From assembly GCF_963666145.1 (NCBI RefSeq), contig NZ_OY762614.1, positions 5,694,501 to 5,758,500 of the forward strand: 64,000 bases of DNA, written 5' to 3'. The notes under the pieces are model-generated. The model had not been told where the DNA came from, ran no database searches, and worked only from the letters and a program-made list of their open reading frames with translations. Shown one piece after another: positions 53,261 through 62,563 of this stretch. Source of the DNA: an uncultured Desulfobacter sp. (GTDB lineage Bacteria > Desulfobacterota > Desulfobacteria > Desulfobacterales > Desulfobacteraceae). Numbering within the stretch: position 1 is the stretch's first letter; each line of letters starts with the position of its first letter. The translations under genes and the position numbers were made by a program.

Positions 53261-53348
53261 TTTTACCTCCTTTCCTATTAGGATCAATCGTCTTGGCACC
53301 ACGCATTTCAAATTACATCATGCCGCCCATTTAGCCACCAGGCAGCCC

Positions 53349-54929
53349 TTATGTTTTATCCGGTTTTTCAGCAATCATGGCCTGTGTGGTCAGCATGACA
53401 GATGCGACACTGGCCGCATTCTGGAGGGCAAAACGGACCACCTTTTTCGGATCCATAACACCGGCTGAAATCAAATCTTCATAAACGTTTGTCCGCGCAT
53501 TGTAGCCAAAAGCGCCTTGACCCTCCTTTACTTTATTGACAACGACAGCACCTTCAACTCCGGCATTATTGGCAATTTTACGCAGTGGTTCTTCAATGGC
53601 TTTGGCAATCACATCAATACCCAACTTTTCCTCACCCTCAAGGGTAAGGGTTTCAAGGTCAGGAATACACCTGATAAGGGCGACACCGCCGCCGGGAACG
53701 ATGCCCTCTTCCACCGCCGCCCGGGTTGCGTTAAGGGCGTCTTCCACCCGGGCTTTCTTTTCCTTCATTTCAGTTTCAGTGGCAGCACCGACACTAATGA
53801 CGGCAACGCCGCCAACGAGTTTTGCCAACCGTTCCTGAAGCTTTTCCCTATCATAGTCAGAACTCGTTTCTTCAACCTGTGCCCGAAGCATTTTGACCCG
53901 CCCCTCAAGGGCTTCCTTGGAACCTGCACCATCAACGATTGTGGTGTTATCTTTATCAATGGTAATGGTTTTTGCCTGACCCAGATCCTGCAGCGTTACA
54001 TTTTCAAGTTTGAGTCCGATATCTTCGGAAACAAGCTCTCCGCCAGTTAAAACGGCAATATCTTCCAGCATGTTTTTTCTTCTGTCACCAAACCCTGGCG
54101 CCTTGACTGCCGCAACATTTAAAGAGCCACGAAGTTTGTTGACAACTATGGTTGCGAGGGCTTCGCCTTCAACATCTTCAGCTACGATCAAAAGTGGTTT
54201 TCGCGTTTTGGAAATTTCTTCAAGAATCGGAAGAAGGTCTTTCATGGAAGAGACCTTTTTTTCGCAAATCAACACATAGGGGCTATCAAATGAGACATTC
54301 ATTTTTTCAGTATCGGTTACAAAGTAGGGAGAAAGGTATCCCCGATCAAACTGCATGCCTTCCACCACCTCAAGGGTCGTATCTATTGACTTGGCCTCTT
54401 CAACCGTAATAACGCCTTCCTTTCCGACTTTATCCATGGCTTCGGCAATAATATTGCCGATGGTCTCATCGTTGTTGGCCGAGATGGTGCCAACCTGGGC
54501 GATATCATTCTGGTTTTTGATGGGTCTTGCCATTGCTTCTAACGCTTCAACGACCTTGGCAACGGCTTTGTCAATACCCCTTTTAATCCACATGGGGTTA
54601 TGACCGGCAACCACCAGTTTCTGACCATTTTCATAAATCGCCCGGGCAAGAACGGTCGCCGTGGTTGTACCGTCCCCGGCCATATCAGAGGTCTTACTGG
54701 CCACTTCCTTTACCATCTGAGCGCCCATATTTTCGAACTTGTCTTTAATCTCAATCTCTTTTGCAACGGTTACACCGTCCTTGGTTACATTGGGTGAGCC
54801 CCAGGATTTTTCAATCACCACGTTTCTGCCTTTAGGCCCCAGAGTCACCACCACTGCATCTGCAAGTGTCTTCACACCCTTAAGCATTGCCTCACGGGCG
54901 TTTGCATCATATTTAATTTCTTTGGCCAT
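53349..54929 (-). CDS. groEL: chaperonin GroEL with truncated tail
   Basis: A 526-residue Hsp60 chaperonin. The N terminus (AKEIKYDANAREAM), ATP-site motifs (GPKGRNVV, GDGTTTATVL) and C-terminal VAAVKAPGFGDRRK and GGGVALIR are all normal. The protein ends at DKT*, about 20 residues short. The DNA after the stop still encodes GLPGG, then another TAA, then MGGMM and a stop, in the same frame. The GGM tail is thus lost by two in-frame TAA codons. groES lies 35 bases upstream. The tail is dispensable for folding in vitro but affects cavity function. Confidence 0.95.
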   Translation of the reverse strand: MAKEIKYDANAREAMLKGVKTLADAVVVTLGPKGRNVVIEKSWGSPNVTKDGVTVAKEIEIKDKFENMGAQMVKEVASKTSDMAGDGTTTATVLARAIYENGQKLVVAGHNPMWIKRGIDKAVAKVVEALEAMARPIKNQNDIAQVGTISANNDETIGNIIAEAMDKVGKEGVITVEEAKSIDTTLEVVEGMQFDRGYLSPYFVTDTEKMNVSFDSPYVLICEKKVSSMKDLLPILEEISKTRKPLLIVAEDVEGEALATIVVNKLRGSLNVAAVKAPGFGDRRKNMLEDIAVLTGGELVSEDIGLKLENVTLQDLGQAKTITIDKDNTTIVDGAGSKEALEGRVKMLRAQVEETSSDYDREKLQERLAKLVGGVAVISVGAATETEMKEKKARVEDALNATRAAVEEGIVPGGGVALIRCIPDLETLTLEGEEKLGIDVIAKAIEEPLRKIANNAGVEGAVVVNKVKEGQGAFGYNARTNVYEDLISAGVMDPKKVVRFALQNAASVASVMLTTQAMIAEKPDKT

Positions 54930-54964
54930 CCTAATAAATCTCCATTGATTACACGGTTTATTGA

Positions 54965-55252
54965 TTATTCAATTATCCCAAGAACATCGTCCTGCCGAAG
55001 GATAAGGTAGTCTGTACCATCGATTTTCACATCGGTTCCGCCATATTTACTGAAAAGGATACGGTCATCAGGTTTTACATCCATTGAAATCAATTTTCCA
55101 TTGTCACCCATTCGCCCGTTTCCCACGGCCACAACCCTTCCTTCCACTGGTTTTTCTTTTGCTGTGTCTGGGATAATAATTCCGCCTTTGGTTTCTGTAT
55201 TCTCTGGCCCGCGCATAACTACGATTTTGTCACTTAATGGCCTTAAATTCAT
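54965..55252 (-). CDS. groES: co-chaperonin GroES
   Basis: A 95-residue lid subunit of the GroEL complex. It has the typical RPLSDKIVV start, the mobile-loop region around ENTETKGGIIIPD, and the C-terminal YLILRQDDVLGIIE. The ATG has AAAGGA upstream; a longer ORF reaching 55375 is not needed. It directly precedes groEL. No CIRCE dyad was seen upstream, and an insertion-sequence remnant on the opposite strand lies 130 bases before it. Confidence 0.96.
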   Translation of the reverse strand: MNLRPLSDKIVVMRGPENTETKGGIIIPDTAKEKPVEGRVVAVGNGRMGDNGKLISMDVKPDDRILFSKYGGTDVKIDGTDYLILRQDDVLGIIE

Positions 55253-55385
55253 GATCAATTTTTCCTTTCTCTGAGTCTTTTGTTTGTTTTGAAATTTACC
55301 TGGAATTGCTTTAATCTGCGGTCGTAAGTATCTGGGCAGACACAGCCATTGATAAGATAACCGGCTTGACTGCAAGATGTATCCA

Positions 55386-55849
55386 TTAGAAAACGTTTTG
55401 GTATAGAATCCATAGGCGTTTCAAAGCAATATTGCGGTAATCTTGGTAAGGTTGATAACTGCCAAGTCGGGGTGTTTGCCGCATACGCCTCTCAAACAGG
55501 ATATTCTTTGGTTGATAAACGCCTTTTCATTCCGGAAAAATGGTTTGGCGATGACTTTGAATCGCGTAGAAAAAAGTGCAAGTTACCTGCTGAAGCTATA
55601 TTTAAAACGAAGCCTCAATTAGCAGTGGAAATGTTAAACAATTTAGCCGATGAAGGTATCCTCCCGTTTAAATACATTTTGGCAGATTTTTTTTACGGAG
55701 TAAGTCCAGAATTCATTGACGCTGCAAGCAATTTGGTTGGCACTAACTATTTTGTATCAGTCCCGGGCAAGACGCTGTGCTGGCTGAAATCCCCGGTAAC
55801 TCCGGGACACATCCATCCCCTCTGCCATTTTCTCCTCCAGCCAGTCTGA
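55386..55849 (+). pseudogene. IS701-type transposase remnant
   Basis: The frame is open from at least 55386 (RKRFGIESIGVSKQY) through YCGNLGKVDNCQVGVF and ADFFYG to LCWLKSP. These are hallmarks of the DDE core of IS701-like transposases. Both the N-terminal part with the first Asp and the C-terminal third are missing, so it is inactive. It points away from groES and shows past transposon activity in the stress island. Confidence 0.8.
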
Positions 55850-55893
55850 AATTTTCATTTAAACCCCATTGAGGTTTTATGGATTCCTAAAAA

Positions 55894-56682
55894 CTACCCG
55901 GCGATTGTCATCAGATTGGTGACGTTTTTGACCCCATGGACATCCCTTACCAGTTTTGTGGCCAGGGCTTTTTCTGCCTTGTTTCCGGCTTTCCCTCCCA
56001 GGGTGACAACGCCGTCTTTTGTCTCCACTGTGGTAGCCACAGCACTGGTTGACCGATGGTACAGCAGGGTCATTTTAACCATGGCCGTGATGGATGCATC
56101 ATCTATGACCTGGACGATTTCATCCATTTTCTCTTCCGCTTGTTTTTTTTTCGGCCAAATTGCCGCCCCCTGGACCGTCATCTCATTGTTGACATGTTTG
56201 ACACCGTCAATATCCAGGACGTATTCTGTGGTCAGGTCTTTTTGGGCAAGGCTTTCGGCATCTCCGACCAGGGTGATGGTCCCGTTTTTCGCAGATACCT
56301 CTGTATTCCCGGCGCTCACATTTCGGTGAAAAAAAAGGGTACTTTTGACCTTGGCCGCAAGCCAGGCATCTGAATAGCCGGAAACCGCCTCCCCCTTTAC
56401 TGCCAGTTGGTTATCCACACCTTTGACCCCGGGCAGGCCCGCAACCGTTTCCCGGGCCAACGCTTTATATGCATCCGAGGATGCTGTCCCTGTGAGGGTC
56501 ACATCACCGTTTTGGGAATGGATTTTAATATCTTCATCCTTAAAATAGGTCTGGAATATATAAGACTGCCTTGCCGATGATTCGATGCGGTCATCGGTCT
56601 CGGATGCGAACAGACTGGAATAGGTGACGGTCCAAGCGATGATGCTGACCAGCAATGCCAAGGTATAAATTCTTATTTTCAT
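55894..56682 (-). CDS. periplasmic BON-domain protein (three BON repeats)
   Basis: A 262-residue exported protein. A signal peptide (residues 1-26, YTLALLVSIIAWTVTYSSLFAS) is followed by three BON domains at about 40-105, 110-180 and 190-260. Each has the repeated GxVTLxG strand and a conserved gly-val-lys-x-val-x-N element (GVKGVDNQ, GVKHVNNE, GVKNVTN). BON proteins such as OsmY protect the envelope under osmotic or acid stress. The start has an ideal GGAGGTC site. Confidence 0.9.
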   Translation of the reverse strand: MKIRIYTLALLVSIIAWTVTYSSLFASETDDRIESSARQSYIFQTYFKDEDIKIHSQNGDVTLTGTASSDAYKALARETVAGLPGVKGVDNQLAVKGEAVSGYSDAWLAAKVKSTLFFHRNVSAGNTEVSAKNGTITLVGDAESLAQKDLTTEYVLDIDGVKHVNNEMTVQGAAIWPKKKQAEEKMDEIVQVIDDASITAMVKMTLLYHRSTSAVATTVETKDGVVTLGGKAGNKAEKALATKLVRDVHGVKNVTNLMTIAG

Positions 56683-56795
56683 AAAAAGACCTCCTGTTAA
56701 AAATTATTCAACCTGATCATCAGGTTTATCCGGAGTGTCTTGGGGCCTGGAAAAACCGGCAGCAAGGGCACCCAAGCCTACCCATGGATGATGGG

Positions 56796-56954
56796 TTACA
56801 GTTTGCCCAGGACGAGCAACACCAGAACAATGATCAACACCAGTCCAATGCCGCTGCTGGGACCATACCCCCAGGATCTGCTGTGGGGCCAGGTTGGGAT
56901 TATTCCCACAAGCGCCAATACCAAAATGATGAGTAAGATTGTGCCCAGTGACAT
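56796..56954 (-). CDS. DUF3309-type small membrane protein
   Basis: A 52-residue protein missed by length filters. It consists of two membrane helices (residues about 3-20 and 36-50) around a central IPTWPHSRSWGYGPSSG motif, the hallmark of DUF3309. Its function is unknown, and it often occurs with stress-response genes. The start ATG is preceded by a GGAGT site. It lies between the BON and DUF948-like genes. Confidence 0.88.
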   Translation of the reverse strand: MSLGTILLIILVLALVGIIPTWPHSRSWGYGPSSGIGLVLIIVLVLLVLGKL

Positions 56955-57010
56955 GATTACCGACTCCTTTTTATAAATGGCGTCTAAAGGCTCTCTGATA
57001 TCCTGCGCCC

Positions 57011-57403
57011 TTATTTCGCCTCTTTTTCGTTAGAAGAAAACATCGCACCGATCATCTTGACAATTTCACCCAGTACCAGGGCATAGGTTGCCAGGGTGCT
57101 GGCGGTTTCGTTGATCGTCAATACCGTATCCGCGGTGTCATGGGAAATGGTCCTGATGGCCTCACCGGCTTCACCCAGGCTGTTTTTGAATTCTTCACTG
57201 ATCCTTGCAGTGTTTTCTGAAACCACAGCCATGTTGGGAATGATCCGATTCAAATTATCTTTGTTGTTTTGCAGCATGGACGAAGCGTCTTTGATCAGGC
57301 CATTTATGTTTCTCAACATTATGACGGTGTATACACTCACCGCCACGATTAAAGCAAACACAATAAAGGCACCCAACTCATTCAAGGTGATCGATCCCTG
57401 CAT
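57011..57403 (-). CDS. DUF948-like membrane-anchored coiled-coil protein
   Basis: A 130-residue protein with one membrane helix (residues about 9-29), then a long amphipathic helical region rich in Asn, Ser and Glu (SMLQNNKDNLNRIIPNM) that looks like a coiled coil, and a second hydrophobic stretch near 105-120. It resembles DUF948 proteins, envelope-stress partners of YtxH proteins. The neighbouring YtxH gene supports this reading. Confidence 0.75.
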   Translation of the reverse strand: MQGSITLNELGAFIVFALIVAVSVYTVIMLRNINGLIKDASSMLQNNKDNLNRIIPNMAVVSENTARISEEFKNSLGEAGEAIRTISHDTADTVLTINETASTLATYALVLGEIVKMIGAMFSSNEKEAK

Positions 57404-57449
57404 AAACTTGTCCTTTCACGTTTTGAAAACCGACGACATCAAACAGGCT

Positions 57450-57815
57450 CTATTTTGAGGTTTCTGTCCCCTTGTCCTCACCGGTTTTCTTTGTGCTTTC
57501 ATTTTTTGAATCCCCGCCTTTTTTACCTGCGTCATGCAAATGCGCCTCTTTTTTCGAAGCCGCATCAAACATCCTGGCTCTGGTTACTGTTACATTTTCT
57601 TTAAGATTTTTAACGGTTTCGCAGGTTCGATCAGAAATTCCCTGCCGGATTTCTCTGCCGGATTTCGGGGCGAACAGAATCCCTGCGGCCAATCCCAAGG
57701 CAGATCCGATGCTGGCGCCGATTATTATATTTCTATTCCTGGCATGCCGCATGGTCTTGGTTTGAAACCCTCTGATTTTTTTCACCTGATTTGCCAGGTC
57801 ATTCAAAATTACCAT
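57450..57815 (-). CDS. YtxH-domain stress protein
   Basis: A 121-residue protein. A membrane helix (NIIIGASIGSALGLAAGILFA) is followed by the YtxH signature APKSGREIRQ, then a charged Lys/Glu-rich tail. The start is ATG 57815 with an ideal AGGAGG site; the longer frame to 58121 is leader. It forms an operon with the DUF948-like gene. Confidence 0.88.
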   Translation of the reverse strand: MVILNDLANQVKKIRGFQTKTMRHARNRNIIIGASIGSALGLAAGILFAPKSGREIRQGISDRTCETVKNLKENVTVTRARMFDAASKKEAHLHDAGKKGGDSKNESTKKTGEDKGTETSK

Positions 57816-58393
57816 GTACCCTCCTGTCCTGATCTTGTTTATCAGCATGGATGAAGCTCTCTTTCTTCTGTCTTCAATGTTAAATTCTTGAACCCGTGAC
57901 CTTTTAGGCCGTACACAAATGAGATGGCATTTCATCAGAGGTCTGTGTGCGGAGTGTCGCTGTCCCTTGCCTGATTCCATTGTACTACTCAAGGTACTAC
58001 TCAAGTTCCGTACCCGGATGATCAGAACCCGGATATATATTCTATAATTCCGATTTATAAGGATAAATTTACAAAGTCCGTCTTGTTGAGATCCATTAAA
58101 CCCACCTATTAAAACGGTCACATTCTCCCAAAGGGTCAGATTTGGTCGAAACTCAATGCGAGGCGCTTGCCAGGGGTGAGATTTGATACCCTCATTATAC
58201 GACCCGGATACGCAATATGAGCCGATATGCTAAGTTGCCCTGAAAATTTTCTATCCCGCCAGCTCTAACGAACTTCCTATGAGGGAGGCAGATAAACGTT
58301 CTCGATCATGGTAACGAATTATCACCGTTACCGGCCTTGGGATAAGAATGACAAATAGACCAGCTGTCGGATCAATTTTCACAACAAACGCAA
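57816..58393. other. noncoding gap between ytxH-like and DUF1207 genes
   Basis: About 580 bases without a supported gene. It contains a short direct repeat (gtactactcaa twice near 57978-58003) and probably the promoter of the YtxH unit. The upstream part of a longer ORF running into it has no ribosome binding site. Confidence 0.4.
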
Positions 58394-59527
58394 TTAGAAT
58401 CCCAGCGCGACCCCCAGGCCGATGGAATCAACCTTATTGTTGTAGAACTGGCCGTGCGGATCATATCCGGTGTACCATTCAGCCATGAGCCGCAGGCGGC
58501 GCTGGCCCGTGCTATGATGACCGAATTCAAGGCCGGCCTTGATGCTGGTATCGACGTACCAGTCATTTTCCTGGGTGCACTTCATATCCAGTCCGACAAT
58601 GGGCCTTCCGCTCCATAAGAAAGGCTTGTCACCTCGATACTCGAGCCCCCAGTGGACGATTGCCGGCTTCAGTTCACTTGGTTCCTTGTGAACTAGATAC
58701 TCCCCACCTCCGTACACCCGCCATGCGTGCCATTCCCGGGAATAGATTAGCTCAATGGATTCGTAGCTGAGGTTAACTCGATTCGGATGATTGGCACTCA
58801 GGAGCAACTCATCCCCTAAATGCGAGCTCTGGTGATAAAGCCGGAAACGGAACGAATTGTCGCCATACCGGTAGGTGACGGGGATGCCGATGGTGTAGTC
58901 CGCATTGATGAGATCGGAGGAGGCACTGTCCAGGTTGAATTGGGCGAACAAGGCACCTTCCAGGCTCAATTGAAGCCCATCCCCCTCGCGGATACCGTAA
59001 AATCGGTACATACCGAATGTCTCTCCGAAACCAACCGACGCCATGGTATATCTCACATCCATTGAGCTGAAGCTCCGGAGGCTGACAAAGAACTGCGGTT
59101 GCTTCGGGTCTGCAATCAGTGACTGGAACAGGTCGCCAACCGGATAGGCTTTCCCCTGGCCGGTAACCGCCATAAAGCTGCCTGCTGCTTCCGGCTCGGC
59201 ATCATTCGATGGCTTTACCACAATCGTTACCTCATGAATTCCATCGATGGCGCGCAGCTGCGTCTCTGCGGCTTCCTGCCGCACCGGATCCTCTTTATAC
59301 ACGGTGATTGTGGTCGCACCGTTAACAATCTCCAAAATATAGCTGTCTCTTTTCCAATTAAGATCCCGTTCAAGGATAGAAGCCACATAACCGGTCAGAA
59401 ATTCATCAATGGTCCTGTCCGCAGCCACTGCGGAGAAAGATGAAAAAAGGATCGTAAAGCATAAAGCGGTAGCGAACATACGGACGGTCATATTGAGACA
59501 GGTGGCGATACACAGCAGAATGATCAT
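58394..59527 (-). CDS. DUF1207-family outer-membrane protein with BON-like N terminus
   Basis: A 377-residue exported protein. An N-terminal signal peptide (cleavage near SAVAA, residue 36) is followed by a BON-like segment (RDSYILEIVNGATTITVY, then IDGIHEVTIVV) and a beta-barrel-like C-terminal part ending in Phe. The barrel part, with SVGFGETFGMYRFYG and GLEYRGDKPFLW, matches DUF1207. The function is unknown. The start has an AAAGGAG site. It shares the BON theme with the gene at 55894. Confidence 0.85.
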   Translation of the reverse strand: MIILLCIATCLNMTVRMFATALCFTILFSSFSAVAADRTIDEFLTGYVASILERDLNWKRDSYILEIVNGATTITVYKEDPVRQEAAETQLRAIDGIHEVTIVVKPSNDAEPEAAGSFMAVTGQGKAYPVGDLFQSLIADPKQPQFFVSLRSFSSMDVRYTMASVGFGETFGMYRFYGIREGDGLQLSLEGALFAQFNLDSASSDLINADYTIGIPVTYRYGDNSFRFRLYHQSSHLGDELLLSANHPNRVNLSYESIELIYSREWHAWRVYGGGEYLVHKEPSELKPAIVHWGLEYRGDKPFLWSGRPIVGLDMKCTQENDWYVDTSIKAGLEFGHHSTGQRRLRLMAEWYTGYDPHGQFYNNKVDSIGLGVALGF

Positions 59528-59581
59528 TTTTCTCCTTTGGAATTACTGATGGTTAGTTTTTTTTCCCACTTCCCTTGGATG

Positions 59582-59842
59582 TCAACAATAAGGTTCCCAT
59601 TCAGCATTGCTGGCCACCTCTTTTACAATCTGGGCGCCCATATTTTCAAACTTGTCCCTAAGCTCGATTTCCTTTGCAACGCTGACACCATCCTTGGTGA
59701 CGATGGGCAATCCCCAGGATTTTTCAATTACCACGTTTCTGCCTTTAGGCCCCAGGGTCACCACAACGGCACCTGCAAGTGTTCTCACCCCCCGAAGCAT
59801 GGCTTCCCGGGCTTTTGCATCATATTTAATTTCTTTTGACAT
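59582..59842 (-). pseudogene. groEL N-terminal fragment of a second groESL copy
   Basis: Eighty-six codons, of which the first about 78 are a clear GroEL N terminus (SKEIKYDAKAREAM, GPKGRNVVIEKSWG, KFENMGAQIVKEVAS). The frame then runs into unrelated codons and stops. It is diverged from the full-length groEL in the window, so it is an older paralogue. The C-terminal 85% has been deleted. Confidence 0.92.
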
Positions 59843-59880
59843 AGTAGGTACGCTCCATTTCATTGACTGCTTGTTTTTGG

Positions 59881-59990
59881 CTACTCAATTATTCCCAAGA
59901 CATCCCCCTGACGGATAACAAGATAGTTCATACGGTTATCGTATATCTCACATTGTGTGCCAGGATAGACCACCCCGGCATTTAGTAGAT
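59881..59990 (-). pseudogene. groES C-terminal fragment of the second groESL copy
   Basis: The last about 36 codons of a groES: an in-frame stretch ending YLVIRQGDVLGIIE and a stop. It lies 38 bases upstream of the groEL fragment, just as in an intact groESL operon. The N-terminal part is missing. Together the fragments show that a complete second operon once existed here. Confidence 0.8.
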
Positions 59991-60122
59991 AACATACTGA
60001 TTGATCATTGGAATTCAGCCTGACAAAGAAGACAAAAGCCCTTTAACGGCTGGATAAAAAAGATTACATGCATCCAAATGGTCATATAGCAGGTAGCGGG
60101 CTGCAACGGGATTGTCAATTCA

Positions 60123-60545
60123 TCAATGTTGTATGATGTCCCAGCCAAATTCCTTGACCGCATCGATCCATCCCTGTTTGAAAAACCGATATTCTTCAAG
60201 ATCCCAATCAGCGGCTTCGGTTTTATTTACTGCTGACCAGAGTTCTTTAAATCTGTATCTGAAATCATTCTTGAAATAGTCATATTGGTAGTCATCCTGC
60301 CGGTTCAGGGTTTCTTCTGCATCATCAAAATCCGATGCATAGACCGCCACCCTGAGGGCATCATCATTTGCCAGGTTTTTGATCCAGTTTTCCGCTTCTT
60401 CTTTGCCGAATTCGATCCAGTCGCTTTTGCTGTCATTGGTCACCCGGTTCATTTTTTTCTTTGTTTTTTTTTTTTCATCATGCCCTCCCATGGTTTTCCA
60501 GTCAGTGTCATGCCATTGCCGCCGCGCAACAATGGATGAGCTCAC
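60123..60545 (-). CDS. hypothetical protein coupled to ftsH
   Basis: A 140-residue protein whose GTG overlaps the ftsH stop. An alternative ATG 54 bases downstream (residue 19) has a better upstream context, so the start is uncertain. It is acidic and rich in Asp, Tyr and Trp, with a Lys-rich run (KKKTKKK) near residues 25-31. No known family or membrane segment was recognised. Its place after grpE and ftsH suggests a stress-related role. Confidence 0.6.
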   Translation of the reverse strand: MSSSIVARRQWHDTDWKTMGGHDEKKKTKKKMNRVTNDSKSDWIEFGKEEAENWIKNLANDDALRVAVYASDFDDAEETLNRQDDYQYDYFKNDFRYRFKELWSAVNKTEAADWDLEEYRFFKQGWIDAVKEFGWDIIQH

Positions 60546-62398
60546 ATCATGTCTCTGAGTTCTTCCCCCCGGACGGTTTCCTGGATGGCGAGAAGTGCGG
60601 CCAGCTTATCCAGCAGCGCCCTTTTGTCTGAAAGGATCTTTTTCACCCGCAGATGCGCCTCTTCCATCATCAGTGAGACCGCTTCATCCATCCGGGCCGC
60701 GGTTTCCTCACTGTAATTTTTCTCGGAAGAATAGCCCTGGGGCAGAAACATGGGGGTTCGGGGACGGTCATAACTGACAAGACCGATCTTTTCATTCATG
60801 CCGTATTCCGCCACCATGGACCGGATGATGTCCGTTGCCCGCTGGAGGTCATTCTGGGCCCCGGTTGATGTCTCGTTAAATACCAACTCCTCTGCCACCC
60901 GGCCGCCCAGAAGCACGGCCAACCGGTCGAGCAGTTCAGACCGTGTCATCAGGTACCTGTCTTCGGTGGGCTGCTGCTGGGTGTATCCCAGGGCTGCGAT
61001 CCCCCGGGGAAGAATGGATATCTTATGGACAGGGTCGGCAAAGGCAACGGATTCGGCCACAATGGCATGGCCGGACTCATGAAAGGCCACAATCTCTTTT
61101 TCACGGGCATTCATCACCCGGTTCTTTTTTTGAAGCCCGCCGATCACCCGATCGATGGCCTCGTCAAAATCACTGGGTTCCACCATGTCCTTGTTGCTTC
61201 TGGCCGCCAGCAGGGCACTCTCATTGACAATATTGGCAAGATCCGCACCCACAAAACCGGGTGTGCGGCCGGCGATCTTGGAAAGATCCACATCATCCCC
61301 CAGAACCACCTGTCTGGAGTGGATTTTCAGAATGGCTTCCCGGCCGTTGATATCCGGCCGGTCCACCAGGACCTGCCGGTCCAGGCGTCCGGGGCGCAGG
61401 AGTGCCGGATCCAGGATTTCCGGCCGATTAGTGGCGGCCATGATGATGACCCCCTTATTGGTATCAAAGCCGTCCATCTCCACCAGAAGCTGGTTCAAGG
61501 TCTGCTCCCGTTCGTCATGGCCCCCCATGGCATTCATTCCCCGGGCCTTGCCCAGGGCATCCAGTTCGTCGATAAAAATGATGCATGGGGCCTGGGCCGC
61601 GGCCTGGGAGAAAAGATCGCGGACCCTGGCCGCGCCAACCCCCACAAACATCTCCACAAATTCGGAGCCGTTGATGCTGAAAAAAGGCACCTTTGCTTCA
61701 CCGGCCACCGCCCTTGCCAGAAGGGTTTTACCGGTTCCAGGCGGTCCCACCAGAAGGACGCCTTTGGGGATCCGTCCCCCCAGTTTCTGAAATTTTTCCG
61801 GGGTGGTTAAAAAATCCACAACCTCTTCCAGTTCCTCCCGGGCCTCGTCAATGCCGGCCACATCCTCAAAAGAGACCCGGGTGTCGCTCTCTGCAAAAAT
61901 CTTGGCCTTATTTTTACCAAAGGACATCACCCCTGAGCCGCCCATATTTTTTGCGGTGAACCGCCAGATCAGAAAGAGAAAGCCAAGGGGCAGAACCCAG
62001 GACAGAAGGATGCCCCAGAATCGGTTCTCAGTCCGGCCGGAATATTGGATCTTGCGCTCATCCATCTCTTTTGCAAGGCCCGGATCATTCACCCGGACGG
62101 TAACAAATTTCTGCCCCTGTACGCCCTTGAGAATACCTTCAATCTTCTCGGGACCTATCAGAATGTCATCCACGCTGCCCTCGGCCATGGCCTGCTTGAA
62201 ACGGCTGTAGGGAATCGTCTCTGTCTTAGGAGCAAAAAAAGACTGCTGCAGATAGACAAGCCCCCAAAAAATGATGAGAACCGTCCAGAAATTTAAAAGA
62301 GGCGCCCCGGGTTTCTTGTCTGATGCGGCCTGTGTTCGACCAAAGAGGCTGCGCAATTTTTCCTGGATGGTGTTAATCGGATTGGGTTTGTTTGACAT
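60542..62398 (-). CDS. ftsH: ATP-dependent zinc metalloprotease FtsH
   Basis: A 618-residue membrane AAA+ protease that degrades misfolded membrane and regulatory proteins. Two N-terminal membrane helices (WTVLIIFWGLVYLQQ and ILLSWVLPLGFLFLIW) flank a small periplasmic domain. Walker A is GPPGTGKT, Walker B FIDELDALG, and the second region of homology ATNRPEILDPALL. The zinc motif is HESGH (usually HEAGH). The start is ATG 62398 with AAAAGGA upstream; a TTG 21 bases earlier is not needed. It is probably a second, stress-specific copy. Confidence 0.96.
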   Translation of the reverse strand: MSNKPNPINTIQEKLRSLFGRTQAASDKKPGAPLLNFWTVLIIFWGLVYLQQSFFAPKTETIPYSRFKQAMAEGSVDDILIGPEKIEGILKGVQGQKFVTVRVNDPGLAKEMDERKIQYSGRTENRFWGILLSWVLPLGFLFLIWRFTAKNMGGSGVMSFGKNKAKIFAESDTRVSFEDVAGIDEAREELEEVVDFLTTPEKFQKLGGRIPKGVLLVGPPGTGKTLLARAVAGEAKVPFFSINGSEFVEMFVGVGAARVRDLFSQAAAQAPCIIFIDELDALGKARGMNAMGGHDEREQTLNQLLVEMDGFDTNKGVIIMAATNRPEILDPALLRPGRLDRQVLVDRPDINGREAILKIHSRQVVLGDDVDLSKIAGRTPGFVGADLANIVNESALLAARSNKDMVEPSDFDEAIDRVIGGLQKKNRVMNAREKEIVAFHESGHAIVAESVAFADPVHKISILPRGIAALGYTQQQPTEDRYLMTRSELLDRLAVLLGGRVAEELVFNETSTGAQNDLQRATDIIRSMVAEYGMNEKIGLVSYDRPRTPMFLPQGYSSEKNYSEETAARMDEAVSLMMEEAHLRVKKILSDKRALLDKLAALLAIQETVRGEELRDMM

Positions 62399-62563
62399 GG
62401 ACTGAATCCTTTTCAGCAATCATAGACAACGCAGTTTCTACCACTGGACTTGGCCTTGATCCTTCTATGTTTTCTTTTTCCACGGAAGTCCGATCCAAGT
62501 TCTCCCAAAGCCGGACCGATTTACTGGTTGCCCCGGATGCAGCGGTTGGGGGCGGGAGTGCTT

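Noticed and set aside
55253..55400. CIRCE operator upstream of groES
   Set aside because: No TTAGCACTC-N9-GAGTGCTAA dyad or recognisable variant was found.
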